From contig NZ_JAGDYM010000004.1 of NCBI RefSeq assembly GCF_017565745.1, positions 62,001 to 126,000 of the forward strand: a DNA stretch of 64,000 bases. The letters are read 5' to 3'. Positions 30,978 through 39,712 of the stretch are shown piece after piece. The notes beneath the pieces were generated by a model. The model was not told the DNA's origin, did no database searches, and worked only from the letters and a program-made list of their open reading frames with translations. This DNA is from Leucobacter weissii. Lineage in GTDB: Bacteria; Actinomycetota; Actinomycetes; Actinomycetales; Microbacteriaceae. The position numbers and the translations under genes were made by a program. Position 1 is the stretch's first letter. Every line of letters begins with the position of its first letter.

Positions 30978-31453
30978 AGGTAGCCTCCGTCTTCGAGTCC
31001 GGCTTCGATTTCGAAGCGGTTGCGCAGCGGATCCCGTCCGGCCAACAGGTAGAGGACCGGCAGCGCCATCCCGTAGCGCCGCCACTGCTCGCGGTGCACC
31101 CGCTCGTGGCGCAGCACCGCGGCTCCCGCGTTGTCGGCGGTGAGGTAGCAGGCGCCGACGCAGCTGCCGCCGCGGCCGAAGGCCCACTTCGGCAGGCCCG
31201 TGAACACCCAGAGCCCGTCGATGCGACGCACCTCTCCGGTGCTCCAGATCGACCCCCACACGAAACCGACGACGGTCGCGTACCAGTACCCGATTCTCGC
31301 GAACGGGTATGCGCGTCGCCTCTGCGGCGCCGCGGGCGCCGGTTCGCCGGGTGCGGAAACGCGGTGCGCTTCAGCTGACGCCGGTGCGTACCGGTATGCG
31401 ATCCCGACGAGGGTCCGGGGACGCGCGCGCGTGATCGCGGCACCGCCGCTCAT
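30974..31453 (-). CDS. Small membrane protein with HExxH motif
   Basis: A 159-aa protein with one probable transmembrane segment (about 55-72) and an HERVH sequence at 116-120 that matches the zinc-binding HExxH pattern. A Glu-rich segment 28-35 residues later (NRFEIEAGLEDGGY, Glu148/Glu150) could supply a third ligand, as in minimal metallopeptidases. The ATG overlaps the DUF3097 stop (ATGA) and its stop overlaps the hydrolase start. I recognise no named family. Peptidase activity is an inference from the motif only. Confidence 0.72.
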   Translation of the reverse strand: MSGGAAITRARPRTLVGIAYRYAPASAEAHRVSAPGEPAPAAPQRRRAYPFARIGYWYATVVGFVWGSIWSTGEVRRIDGLWVFTGLPKWAFGRGGSCVGACYLTADNAGAAVLRHERVHREQWRRYGMALPVLYLLAGRDPLRNRFEIEAGLEDGGYL

Positions 31454-32286
31454 CGCGATACCGTCACGAAGTCGATGAGCTCCTCGACGCGGCCCAGCAG
31501 GCGCGGGTCGAGATCCCGGTACGAGCGCACCCGGCCGCGGATCCTCGACCAGGCGTCGGCGATGTCGGACGGATCCTCGGCCGGCCAGCCGAGCGCCCCG
31601 CAGATGCCCGCCTTCCACTCGACCTCCCTAGGGATCTCGGGCCAGGCGCGCAGGCCGAGGCGCTCCGGCCGCACCGCCGCCCAGATGTCGACGAAGGGAT
31701 GGCCGACGATCAGCACGTGCGCGCCGAGGGAGCCCCCGGCGATGCCCGCGGCGATCCGGCTCTCCTTGCTGCCCGCGACGAGGTGGTCGAGCAGCACCCC
31801 GGCTCGTCGCTCGGGACCGGGGCGGAACTCGGCGAGCACCGCCTCGAGGTTGTCCGCGCCGTCGAGCAGCTCGACGACGACGCCCTCGACCCGCAGGTCG
31901 TCGCCCCAGACCTGCTCGACCAGCTCGGCGTCGTGCTTGCCCTCGACGAAGATGCGGCTCGGCATCGCGACCCGCGCCCGCCGCTGCTCCACCGCGAAGG
32001 ATCCCGACGCGGTGCGCTGCCGCTGCTTCGGCCGATCGGGCAGGGTCAGCGACACCGGGGCGCCGTCGATGAGGAAGGCGTCGTTCAGCGGGAAGGATCG
32101 CACGCGCCCGCGCCCGTCCTCGAGCTGCACGAGTCCCTCGCGCGCGCCCACCACCGCGCCGCACCACTCGCTCTCGCTGTGCTCGACCACCAGGCCGCGC
32201 TCCAGGGCGACCGCGCGGCGCCGCACCGGCCCGCGGCGCGGGCGCATCGCGGCGACGGGATCCTGGTCGTATCTCGGGTCGAACAC
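31450..32286 (-). CDS. DUF3097 family protein
   Basis: A 278-aa protein matching the actinobacterial DUF3097 family. The core RIFVEGKHDAELVEQVWGDD resembles the start of a TOPRIM domain (the VEGxxD Glu), followed by VLLDHL where a TOPRIM DxD would lie. This suggests a nucleic-acid or nucleotide-handling fold, but function is unknown. The N-terminal 100 residues are Arg-rich. It starts with GTG 6 nt after TAGCGT, so it is probably leaderless, and it leads a three-gene operon with overlapping ends. Confidence 0.85.
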   Translation of the reverse strand: MFDPRYDQDPVAAMRPRRGPVRRRAVALERGLVVEHSESEWCGAVVGAREGLVQLEDGRGRVRSFPLNDAFLIDGAPVSLTLPDRPKQRQRTASGSFAVEQRRARVAMPSRIFVEGKHDAELVEQVWGDDLRVEGVVVELLDGADNLEAVLAEFRPGPERRAGVLLDHLVAGSKESRIAAGIAGGSLGAHVLIVGHPFVDIWAAVRPERLGLRAWPEIPREVEWKAGICGALGWPAEDPSDIADAWSRIRGRVRSYRDLDPRLLGRVEELIDFVTVSR

Positions 32287-32292
32287 GCCTCT

Positions 32293-32298
32293 ACGCTA
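32293..32298 (-). promoter_or_regulatory. -10 hexamer of a leaderless promoter (DUF3097 operon)
   Basis: TAGCGT on the minus strand, 6 nt before the GTG at 32286. Confidence 0.5.
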
Positions 32299-32347
32299 CC
32301 GCGCCCGACGCCGTGCGCTTCGCCGGGTCCCGCGTGAGCCGCGCCGA

Positions 32348-32434
32348 GTTTCGCGAGTGGGACCTTGTTTCGCGAGTGGGACCGAGTTTGGCGGTGCAAT
32401 GGGGTCGCTCTCGCGAAACGGGGTCCCACTCGCG
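32348..32434. repeat. Intergenic mosaic of direct and inverted 17-mers
   Basis: GTTTCGCGAGTGGGACC occurs twice in tandem (32348-32364 and 32367-32383). Its complement appears in two pieces at 32410-32434 (CTCGCGAAAC, then GGTCCCACTCGCG). No coding frame is convincing. The inverted halves could form a hairpin between the divergent DUF3097 and MFS genes. Confidence 0.6.
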
Positions 32435-32533
32435 GAGGAACGGAAGGGAGGGGAAGGGGAGGCCGGGAACGGCGGGGCGGGGAAGAACGCGGAGCCGGAT
32501 GGGAAGAGCGCGGAGCGCGGGCGCATCGGGGTG

Positions 32534-32539
32534 TAAGGT
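32534..32539 (+). promoter_or_regulatory. -10 hexamer of a leaderless promoter (MFS gene)
   Basis: TAAGGT ends 6 nt before the GTG at 32546. Confidence 0.5.
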
Positions 32540-32545
32540 GCGGGG

Positions 32546-33949
32546 GTGGGCGGAACGAACGACGAAGCCGAGCGGCAGCGCGAAGCGCATGATCGGCGAC
32601 GCGAAGCGCAGAAGGGCGGGCGCGAGGATCGGGCACCGCGCCGACGGTTCAGGGATCTGCTGGTCGACACCGCGCCGCTGCGGCAGAGCCCCGCCTTCGC
32701 CCGGCTCTGGTTCGGGGGGTCGGTCGCGCAGATCGGCGCTCAGATGACCATCGTCGCGGTCGGCCTGCACATCTACCACCTGACCGAGTCGACGCTCGCC
32801 GTCTCGATGGTCGCGCTCTGGGCGCTGGGGCCGATGATCCTCGCGGGCTTCGGCGGCGGCGCGCTCGCGGATCGCTTCGACCGGAGGATGGTCGCGCTCG
32901 TCACGGCCTGCGTGGCCTGGACCAGCATCGGCACGATGACGCTGATCGCGTTCCTCGGCATCGAGGCCACCTGGCCCTACTACGCGCTCGCCGCCGTGAA
33001 CGCCGCATCGGCCACCGTGATCGGCGCCGCCCGCGGGGCGATGGTGCCGCGGCTGCTCCCGGGCGGGCTGCTCCCCGCCGCGGCCGCGCTGAACGGCATC
33101 ACCATGGCGCTGGCCGTGACCGTCGGCCCGGCTCTGGCCGGTGTGCTGGTGGCGACGATCGGGTACGCGCCCACCTATCTGCTCGACGCCGTCCTGTTCA
33201 CCGCCGCCTTCGTGGGCATCCTGGGGCTGCCGAGCCTCAAGCCGGAGGGCGAGCGCTCGGCGCCCGGCCTGCGCTCGGTGGTCGAGAGCCTGCGGTTCCT
33301 GCGCCGCGCGCCCAACGTCCGCGCCACCTTCGTGTTCGATCTCATCGCGATGGGCTTCGGCACGCCGCGGGTGGTGTTCCCCGCCGTCGGCGCGCTCGTG
33401 CTGGGCGGCGGTCCGGTGACGGTCGGCGCGCTCACCGCGTCGTTCGCCGGGGGCGCGCTCCTGAGCGGGGTGATCTCGGGTCCGCTCGGCCGGGTGCGGC
33501 GGCAGGGCCGCGCGGTGACGTTCGCCATCGCCGCCTACGGCGCGAGCGTGACCGCGTTCGGAGCGGTGCTGCTGATCGCCGGCCTGGCCTCCGCTCCCGA
33601 GGAGGGAGCCGCCAGCGGTGCGCCGGAGGTGCGCTGGACGGCCCTCGTCCTCGCCTGCCTCGCCCTCGCGGCGGCCGGGTTCAGCGACAACGTCAGCGCG
33701 GTGTTCCGCACGACCATCCTGCAGGCGGCCGCTCCCGACGAGGTGCGGGGCCGCATGCAGGGGCTGTTCTACGTGGTCGTCGCGGGCGGGCCGCGCGTGG
33801 GCGACCTGTTCGCCGGAGCACTCGCGACCGCGATCGCGCTCTGGGCGCCCCCGCTCATCGGCGGCGTCGCGATCGTCGTGCTGATGCTGCTGATGCTGCG
33901 CACCTGGCGCGGCTTCCAGCGCTACGACGCGATCAGCCCCACGCCGTAG
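32546..33949 (+). CDS. MFS transporter, EntS/multidrug-like
   Basis: A 467-aa MFS protein with 12 helices after a charged N-terminus of about 40 residues. FARLWFGGSVAQIGAQMTIVAVGLHIYHLT and GGALADRFDRR resemble the DHA3/EntS exporters. PDEVRGRMQGLF near the last helices is also typical. Probable role: proton-driven efflux of a drug or siderophore-like compound. GTG start, leaderless signature, no Shine-Dalgarno. It ends at a GC-rich hairpin facing the polyamine-type transporter operon. Confidence 0.88.
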   Translation: MGGTNDEAERQREAHDRRREAQKGGREDRAPRRRFRDLLVDTAPLRQSPAFARLWFGGSVAQIGAQMTIVAVGLHIYHLTESTLAVSMVALWALGPMILAGFGGGALADRFDRRMVALVTACVAWTSIGTMTLIAFLGIEATWPYYALAAVNAASATVIGAARGAMVPRLLPGGLLPAAAALNGITMALAVTVGPALAGVLVATIGYAPTYLLDAVLFTAAFVGILGLPSLKPEGERSAPGLRSVVESLRFLRRAPNVRATFVFDLIAMGFGTPRVVFPAVGALVLGGGPVTVGALTASFAGGALLSGVISGPLGRVRRQGRAVTFAIAAYGASVTAFGAVLLIAGLASAPEEGAASGAPEVRWTALVLACLALAAAGFSDNVSAVFRTTILQAAAPDEVRGRMQGLFYVVVAGGPRVGDLFAGALATAIALWAPPLIGGVAIVVLMLLMLRTWRGFQRYDAISPTP

Positions 33950-33974
33950 CGGCCGGACCCGCCGACCCGGCCGC
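33949..33974. terminator. Hairpin between convergent operons
   Basis: GCGGCCGG pairs with CCGGCCGC over a 10-nt loop, beginning at the last base of the MFS stop codon. It could terminate transcription from both sides. Confidence 0.5.
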
Positions 33975-33990
33975 ACCGGCGGCGGGAGCG

Positions 33991-35181
33991 TCAGGTGGCC
34001 GATTCGCCCGCCTCGCCCGTGTCGACCAGCAGCACCCCGGAGGAGATGTTCCAGGTCATCGTCACCTCGTCGCCGCGATTGTGGATCCGCGCCTCCTGGC
34101 CGAGCCGCACGGATCCCTCGCTGCCGTCGGGGAGGCGCACCGTGTAGCGGCGGGAGGCCCCGAGGTAGGTGACGTCGAGGATCGTGACCGGGATGGCGTT
34201 GCGCTCGCCCCTCGGCTCGGTGCCCGCCGGCTCGAGCCGGAGGTTCTCGGGCCGGATCAGGATCGCGAGATCCTCCGCCAGGCCGTGACCGTTCGCGACG
34301 ACCCGGTGCCCGGCGACCTCGATCGCGGTCTGCCGGTCGCCCACGGACGCGCCCTTGCCGAGCAGCACCGTGGATTCGCCGAGGAAGCGGCCGACGAAGA
34401 GCGTCTGCGGCGCCTCGTAGAGGTCCTCGGCCGTGCCGACCTGCTCGAGCCGCCCGTTGTTGAACACGGCGATGCGGTCCGACATCGACAGCGCCTCCTC
34501 CTGGTCGTGCGTCACGTACACGAAGGTGGATCCGACCTCGCGGTGGATGCGTTTGATCTCCGACTGCAGCCACTCGCGCAGCTTCTTGTCGAGCGCGCCG
34601 AGCGGCTCGTCCATCAGGAGCACGCGGGGGTGGTAGACGAGGGCGCGGGCGAGGGCGACGCGCTGCTGCTGTCCTCCCGAGAGCTCGGACGGGTACCGGT
34701 CGCCGAACTCGCCCATGCGCACCATGTCGAGGGCGTCCGAGACCATCCTCCGCTGCTCCGTCTTCGAGATCCTGCGCCGCTGCAGGGGATAGGCGATGTT
34801 CTCGAAGACCGTCTTGTGGGGGAACAGGGCGTAGTTCTGGAAGACCATCCCGATGTCCCGCTTGTGCGGCGGGAGCTTCGCGACCGGCTTGCCGTAGATG
34901 TGCAGGAGACCGTCGGTGACCTGCGTGAAGCCGGCGATCATGTTGAGGGTCGTGGTCTTGCCCGATCCCGACGGGCCGAGGAAGGTCATGAACTCGCCCG
35001 GTTCGATCACCAGATCGATGCGGTCGACGACGGTGCTCTCGCCGTAGCGCTTCGTCACCTGGTTGAGGCTGATCCCGGCCTCGCCGATCGTGGAGATCGC
35101 CGAGGTGTCGAGCCCCTCGGCGCGCAGGGCGCGTTCGTGCCCCTCGGGCACCGGGATGTCGTTGTGGGTCATCGCGTTCAC
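33991..35181 (-). CDS. Polyamine-type ABC transporter ATPase (PotA-like)
   Basis: A 396-aa ATPase. Walker A GPSGSGKT lies at about 63-70, signature LSGGQQQR, Walker B LLMDEPLGALD, and a C-terminal TOBE-type domain (about 300-385). Q-loop FQNYALFPH is typical of PotA/CysA-like importers. The GTG start overlaps the permease stop (GTGA); an internal Met at codon 4 is an alternative. It is the last gene of the four-gene operon reading binding protein, permease, permease, ATPase. Confidence 0.92.
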   Translation of the reverse strand: MNAMTHNDIPVPEGHERALRAEGLDTSAISTIGEAGISLNQVTKRYGESTVVDRIDLVIEPGEFMTFLGPSGSGKTTTLNMIAGFTQVTDGLLHIYGKPVAKLPPHKRDIGMVFQNYALFPHKTVFENIAYPLQRRRISKTEQRRMVSDALDMVRMGEFGDRYPSELSGGQQQRVALARALVYHPRVLLMDEPLGALDKKLREWLQSEIKRIHREVGSTFVYVTHDQEEALSMSDRIAVFNNGRLEQVGTAEDLYEAPQTLFVGRFLGESTVLLGKGASVGDRQTAIEVAGHRVVANGHGLAEDLAILIRPENLRLEPAGTEPRGERNAIPVTILDVTYLGASRRYTVRLPDGSEGSVRLGQEARIHNRGDEVTMTWNISSGVLLVDTGEAGESAT

Positions 35182-35963
35182 GCTGCGACTCGCTTTCTCT
35201 TTCTCGAGGCGAACTGGGCGGTGAGCATCACCAGCACGGAGGTCACCATCGTGATCACCGCGACGGCGGCCACGGTCGGGTCGTTCGTCTGCGTCACACT
35301 GTTGAAGATCTTCACCGGCAGCGTCTGCAGCGAGGGGCTCTGGATGAAGAGGGAGAGGATCACCTCGTCGAAGGAGGTGACGAAGGCGAACAGGGCGCCC
35401 GCAGTGACCCCCGGCGCGATCAGCGGGAGGGTGATGCTGAAGAAGGTGCGCACCTTGCCCGCCCCCAGGCTCGCGGAGGCCTGCTCCAGCCGCGGATCGA
35501 GCCCCTGCAGCGAGGCCATCACGTTCGTGATGACGAGCGGCAGGGCGACGATCGTGTGCGCGAGCACGAAGCCGGGCAGCGTGCCGAGCAGGTTCATGCG
35601 CAGGAACAGGGAGTACAGGCCGACGGCGAGCACGATGCCGGGCACGATCAGCGGCAGCAGGAAGTATCCCTCGACGAGGCTCTTGCCGCGGAAGCGCACC
35701 TTCGAGAGCCCGAGCGACGCCAGCACCCCGACGGCGGTGGCCACCAGCATCGTGAGGATCGCCACCTGCAGGGACGAGAACAGCGACCTCAGCCAGGTCG
35801 GGTCGGTGAAGAAGTTCTCGTACCAGCGCGTCGAGAATCCCTGCGGCGGGAAGTTGAACGACGACGCGTCGTTGAACGACATGGGCACGATCACGAGGGT
35901 CGGCAGCACCAGCCAGACGATGATGATCACGGCGAAGGCGCCGAGCAGACGCTTGGACGTCAT
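35178..35963 (-). CDS. Polyamine-type ABC transporter permease (PotC-like)
   Basis: A 261-aa permease with six membrane helices. SFNDASSFNFPPQGFSTRWYENFF after the first helix is the PotC/YdcV pattern, and the EAA loop (ASASLGAGKVRTFFSITLPLI) is clear. It forms a heterodimer with the permease encoded upstream. Its ATG overlaps the upstream stop by one base (TGATG) and its stop overlaps the ATPase start, so translation is coupled. Confidence 0.92.
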   Translation of the reverse strand: MTSKRLLGAFAVIIIVWLVLPTLVIVPMSFNDASSFNFPPQGFSTRWYENFFTDPTWLRSLFSSLQVAILTMLVATAVGVLASLGLSKVRFRGKSLVEGYFLLPLIVPGIVLAVGLYSLFLRMNLLGTLPGFVLAHTIVALPLVITNVMASLQGLDPRLEQASASLGAGKVRTFFSITLPLIAPGVTAGALFAFVTSFDEVILSLFIQSPSLQTLPVKIFNSVTQTNDPTVAAVAVITMVTSVLVMLTAQFASRKRKRVAA

Positions 35964-36892
35964 CAGCGGTTCACCCCCGGGAAGAGGCTGCCGCCCTTGT
36001 TCAGCCGCGAGACGACGACGAGAAGCAGGATGGTGCACACGAGCAGGAAGATCCCGAGCGCGGTGCCCTGGCCCCACATCAGGAACACGCTGATCTGCTG
36101 CTGGATCAGGGCCGAGATCATGATCTCCTTCGAGGATCCCAGCAGGGCGGGGATGATGTAGAAGCCGAGGCCGAGGATGAACACCGTCACCGAGCCCGCG
36201 AAGATGCCCGGGCGCGACAGCGGCAGATACACCGTGAGGAACGCCGTCACCGGTTTCGCCCCCAGATTCGACGCGGCGGGCAGGAGCCGCTTGTCGATCT
36301 TCGCCATCGCCGAGTAGAGCGGCAGCACCATGAAGGGCAGCAGCACCTGGCTCATGCCGAGGGCCACGCCGAAGGTGGTGCGGATCAGCGGGATCGGGCC
36401 GATCCCGAACCAGGCCGCCAGCAGCCCGTTGATGGGGCCGGTGTCCTGCAGCAGCACCATCCAGGCGAGCGTGCGCACCAGGATCGAGGTCCACAGCGGC
36501 AGCATGACGAACAGCTGCAGCAGGTTGCGGGTGCGGTCGGAGACGATGGTCATCAGGTACGCGTAGGGGTAGGCCAGCAGCAGGCAGACGACGGTGACGA
36601 GGAACGCCGTGCCGAAGGTGCGCACGACCACGGCCAGGTTGGCCTCGGTCGTGAACAGCCAGACGTAGTTCTGCAGCCCCGGCACGGGGTCCGTGACCGA
36701 GCGGATGAAGACGTCTACCAGCGGGGCCAGGAAGAACAGCGAGACGATCACGAACGCCGGGACGAGCAGGAGGAGGGGGCGCCAGTTGCGCGCGCCCCGC
36801 TTCCTCCCGCCCGCGGCGTCCGCACCGGGGGCGGCGCCCTGCGCGGCGATGCGCTCGGTCGCCGTGCCCCCGGTGACGGTGCTCTCGGTCAT
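35963..36892 (-). CDS. Polyamine-type ABC transporter permease (PotB-like)
   Basis: A 309-aa permease with six helices behind a charged, Ala/Gly-rich N-terminus of about 35 residues. FFLAPLVDVFIRSV, PYAYLMTIVSDRTRNLLQLFV and the EAA loop (ASNLGAKPVTAFLTVYLPLS) match PotB/YdcU. The ATG lies 5 bp past the binding-protein stop without an obvious ribosome binding site, consistent with reinitiation after the upstream gene. Confidence 0.92.
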   Translation of the reverse strand: MTESTVTGGTATERIAAQGAAPGADAAGGRKRGARNWRPLLLLVPAFVIVSLFFLAPLVDVFIRSVTDPVPGLQNYVWLFTTEANLAVVVRTFGTAFLVTVVCLLLAYPYAYLMTIVSDRTRNLLQLFVMLPLWTSILVRTLAWMVLLQDTGPINGLLAAWFGIGPIPLIRTTFGVALGMSQVLLPFMVLPLYSAMAKIDKRLLPAASNLGAKPVTAFLTVYLPLSRPGIFAGSVTVFILGLGFYIIPALLGSSKEIMISALIQQQISVFLMWGQGTALGIFLLVCTILLLVVVSRLNKGGSLFPGVNR

Positions 36893-36897
36893 GGCGA

Positions 36898-38037
36898 TCA
36901 GTTGCCGGTGGCCCAGCCGGCCCACGCCGCGGCGAGCGCGTCGTAGTTGTCGACCCAGAAGTCGACGTTCGGCGCGATGCCGGTGTCGAGGTGCTCGGTC
37001 GTCATCCAGGTGGTGAGCGTCTCGTCGAGATCGGGCTTCGCGTCGACGTTCACCCCGCCGTACGAGGTGAGCTCGGTCATCTTCGCCTGCTGCTCGGCGC
37101 CGAGGGAGTAGTTGACCGCCGCCTGCGCGGCCTGCTTGTCCTTGACCCCCTTCGGGATGCCGTTGGAGTCGACCATGATCATCCACTCGTCCCACATGGG
37201 GGCGACCGGCGCGCCGGCGGCGGCGGCGCCGTAGCCGCGCCCGGACCAGACCAGGCCCATCACGGCCTCGCCCGCCTCGAGCTGCTGCTGCGCCTGTGCG
37301 CCGGTCGTCCAGCCGATCACGCTGTCGCCGAGCCCCTTGTAGAGGTCGAAGGCGCCCTCGATGTCCTCCGGCTGCAGGTTCTGCACGTCCTTCCCCTGCG
37401 CGGTGAGCGCGAACTCCACGGTCTGCGGATCCACGTAGGTGGACTGGCTCACCGTCCGCTTGCCCGGGAACTTCTCGGTGTCGAAGAAGTCCGCCGCGCT
37501 CGTCGGCGGGTCGTCGCCGAACGCCTCGGTGTTGTAGGCGACGACGAGCCCGTACAGGATCTGCGGCACCATGCAGTCGTCGGTGATGGTGCCCTCGGGG
37601 ATCTTCGAGAGGTCGATCTGGTCGTAGTCGTACTCCTCGTAGAGGGTGCCGCAGCCCCGCGCCGTGTCGAACTGCGTCGTGTTCACGATGTCCCACGTGA
37701 CGTTGCCGCTGTCGACCATGGCCTTGAGCTTGCCCGCGTCGAACGCGTCCTGGTTGAACGACGCCCCCGACGCCTCGGCGAACGGAGTCCACAGCGCCTC
37801 GGTCTGGCCGTCCTGGAAGATGCCGCCGGAGCCGGCGAACGTGAGGGTGACGCCGTCGAACACCCCCGCGGGCACCTCGCCCGCGACGGGGGTGCCGAGA
37901 TCCCGCTCGGGAGGGGGTTCCGCCTCGCCGCCGCTGCAGCTCGCCAGTGCGAGCATCAGCGCCGCGGCGCCGGCGGCCACGGTCGCGCCGCGTCTGACGA
38001 CTGCCCCGCCGCGTCTGTTCGTGATTCTCTTCGTCAT
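36898..38037 (-). CDS. Polyamine-type substrate-binding lipoprotein (PotD/PotF-like)
   Basis: A 379-aa lipoprotein with a signal peptide and lipobox LASC (about 31-34). The body fits extracellular solute-binding family 1, spermidine/putrescine group: GVTLTFAGSGGIFQDGQTEAL, WDIVNTTQFD, QILYGLVVAYNTEAF, WMIMVDSNGIPKG. The acidic pocket residues that bind polyamine amines cannot be assigned without structure. GAGGGAGC precedes the ATG. It is first in the operon and divergent from an FAD amine oxidase, supporting an amine as cargo. Confidence 0.9.
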   Translation of the reverse strand: MTKRITNRRGGAVVRRGATVAAGAAALMLALASCSGGEAEPPPERDLGTPVAGEVPAGVFDGVTLTFAGSGGIFQDGQTEALWTPFAEASGASFNQDAFDAGKLKAMVDSGNVTWDIVNTTQFDTARGCGTLYEEYDYDQIDLSKIPEGTITDDCMVPQILYGLVVAYNTEAFGDDPPTSAADFFDTEKFPGKRTVSQSTYVDPQTVEFALTAQGKDVQNLQPEDIEGAFDLYKGLGDSVIGWTTGAQAQQQLEAGEAVMGLVWSGRGYGAAAAGAPVAPMWDEWMIMVDSNGIPKGVKDKQAAQAAVNYSLGAEQQAKMTELTSYGGVNVDAKPDLDETLTTWMTTEHLDTGIAPNVDFWVDNYDALAAAWAGWATGN

Positions 38038-38358
38038 GGCTGTTGCTCCCTCACCTCATCGTGATTGTTCGGCCGTCCCGTCTGCTCCTCCGACGGCTCG
38101 TCCTGAGCCCCCGGAACCGGCCGTGCCGCTCGGCGGACGCCGCGACGGGATGCCCCGAAGGTAGCAGCGCCCGACCCGGTCGAGGGCGGTGCCGTTACCC
38201 GTTCGTTACCGCGGACCGCGATGTTTCATAGATTCGTACGGAGCCGCCGCGAAGCGTCGTACGAACATAAGAATCCGGACGATCCGGGCTCCGATCCGCT
38301 CGCGTCGGACCGCGGATTCCTTACGATGGTGCTGCAACGGGTTCGAGGAGGAACACCA
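38038..38358. promoter_or_regulatory. Divergent promoter region, polyamine-type transporter / amine oxidase
   Basis: A 321-bp gene-free stretch. CGTTACC is repeated at 38193-38199 and 38204-38210 (11-bp period, same face of the helix). An inverted repeat TTCGTACG (38233-38240) / CGTACGAA (38258-38265) follows. On the plus strand TTACCG-N17-TAGATT (38206-38234) could be a promoter; TACGAT at 38322-38327 is another -10 candidate. The nearby PucR-family protein may bind here. Confidence 0.5.
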
Positions 38359-39588
38359 ATGGATATCGTCGTCGTCGGCGCGGGGCTCGCCGGTCTCACC
38401 GCAGCATGGGAGCTCGGGAAGTCGGGCCACCGGGTCACGGTTCTCGAGGCGCGCGACCGCGTCGGCGGCCGCACCTGGTCGGAGCGCCTGGGGAACGGCC
38501 AGCTGACCGAGCGGGGCGGCGAGTACGTGTTCCCGACCGAGTTCCCGATCCGACGGCTCGCCGCCGAGCTGGGCGTGCCGATCATGACGCACAACGTCCG
38601 CTACGGGCGGAGGACCGTCGCCGGCCGCGTCATCTCGTTCGAGCAGCTCGGCGAGACGACGGCACTGGTGCGGGGGACGCTCGATCGCATGCTCGCCGAC
38701 GGCGAGACGGAGGTCTCGCTCGAGCAGGCCTTCGCCGAGGCGCTCGGAGAGGGCTACCGCCTCGATCCCGTCTACCGGCGCACCACGACCTCGGCGGCGG
38801 CCGATCCGGAGCGGGTGAGCGCGGCCGCGGTCCTCCTCCACGAATCCTCGGGGGTCGGCGGCTACATCGAGGACGGGGGCCGCTTCGCGGCGGGAAACCA
38901 GTCGCTCGCGCTCGCGCTCGCCCGGGAACTCGGCGACCGCGTCCGCCTCGAGCATCCGGTCGCCGGGGTCGACCAGTCCGCCTCGGGGGTGCAGGTGACG
39001 CTCGCGGACGGCGGGCGGATCGACGCCGATGCGGCCGTCGTGTCCGTCCCCCTGCCGCTGCTCGGCGAACTGGAGCTGGGCTTCGAGCTGCCCGACGCGC
39101 AGCGGCGCGCGCTCGACCATCGCTTCATGGGGGTCGCGGCCAAGCTCGGCGTCCCGCTGAGCCGCGTCGACGAGGACTCGGCGCTGCAGCACCCCGAGCA
39201 CACCTGGTGGTCGTGGCGGTCCCTCTCGATCGACGGCGAGCACCGGATCCCGGCGCTCTCCTGCTTCGCCGGCGGCCCGTTCGCGCTCGAGGCGCTCGGC
39301 ACGCAGCACGGGCACGAGGGCTGGGTGCGGGCGCTGCGCGAGCTGCGGCCCGAGCTCGAGATCGACGGCGAGCCGCTGCTCACCGACTGGACGGACGATC
39401 GCTGGACCCGCGGGGCCTACAGCGCCCCCGGGCTCGCGTGGGCTCCGGAGGACACCGACGCGTTCCGAGAGCCGGCGGGCCGGGTCGCGATCGCGGGCGA
39501 GCACACCGGTGCGGCCCAGTCCCTCTCGGGCGCGGTCGCCTCGGGGTATCGCGCGGCCGCGGCCCTCGAACGCGGGTCGACGGTGTAG
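38359..39588 (+). CDS. FAD-dependent amine oxidase (putrescine/monoamine oxidase type)
   Basis: A 409-aa flavoprotein. The dinucleotide-binding motif GAGLAGL starts at residue 7, ending in [13 protein letters not shown], the standard amine-oxidase second motif. A late AIAGEHTG segment contacts the flavin. The enzyme oxidises a primary or secondary amine to an aldehyde, releasing ammonia and H2O2. There is no signal peptide, so it is cytoplasmic. The start at 38359 follows GAGGAGGAAC and gives the canonical N-terminus. It is divergent from the polyamine-type importer, so the imported amine is its likely substrate. Confidence 0.92.
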   Translation: MDIVVVGAGLAGLTAAWELGKSGHRVTVLEARDRVGGRTWSERLGNGQLTERGGEYVFPTEFPIRRLAAELGVPIMTHNVRYGRRTVAGRVISFEQLGETTALVRGTLDRMLADGETEVSLEQAFAEALGEGYRLDPVYRRTTTSAAADPERVSAAAVLLHESSGVGGYIEDGGRFAAGNQSLALALARELGDRVRLEHPVAGVDQSASGVQVTLADGGRIDADAAVVSVPLPLLGELELGFELPDAQRRALDHRFMGVAAKLGVPLSRVDEDSALQHPEHTWWSWRSLSIDGEHRIPALSCFAGGPFALEALGTQHGHEGWVRALRELRPELEIDGEPLLTDWTDDRWTRGAYSAPGLAWAPEDTDAFREPAGRVAIAGEHTGAAQSLSGAVASGYRAAAALERGSTV

Positions 39589-39712
39589 CCGTGGACCGCG
39601 CCGACTCCGACCGCACACCGCCGAACGGGCCGGGGGCGCACCCGCGCCCGATCGCCCACGGCAGAGGCGTCCGACCACCCGGAGCGTCGGCGACCGCGAA
39701 GAGCACCGGCGC

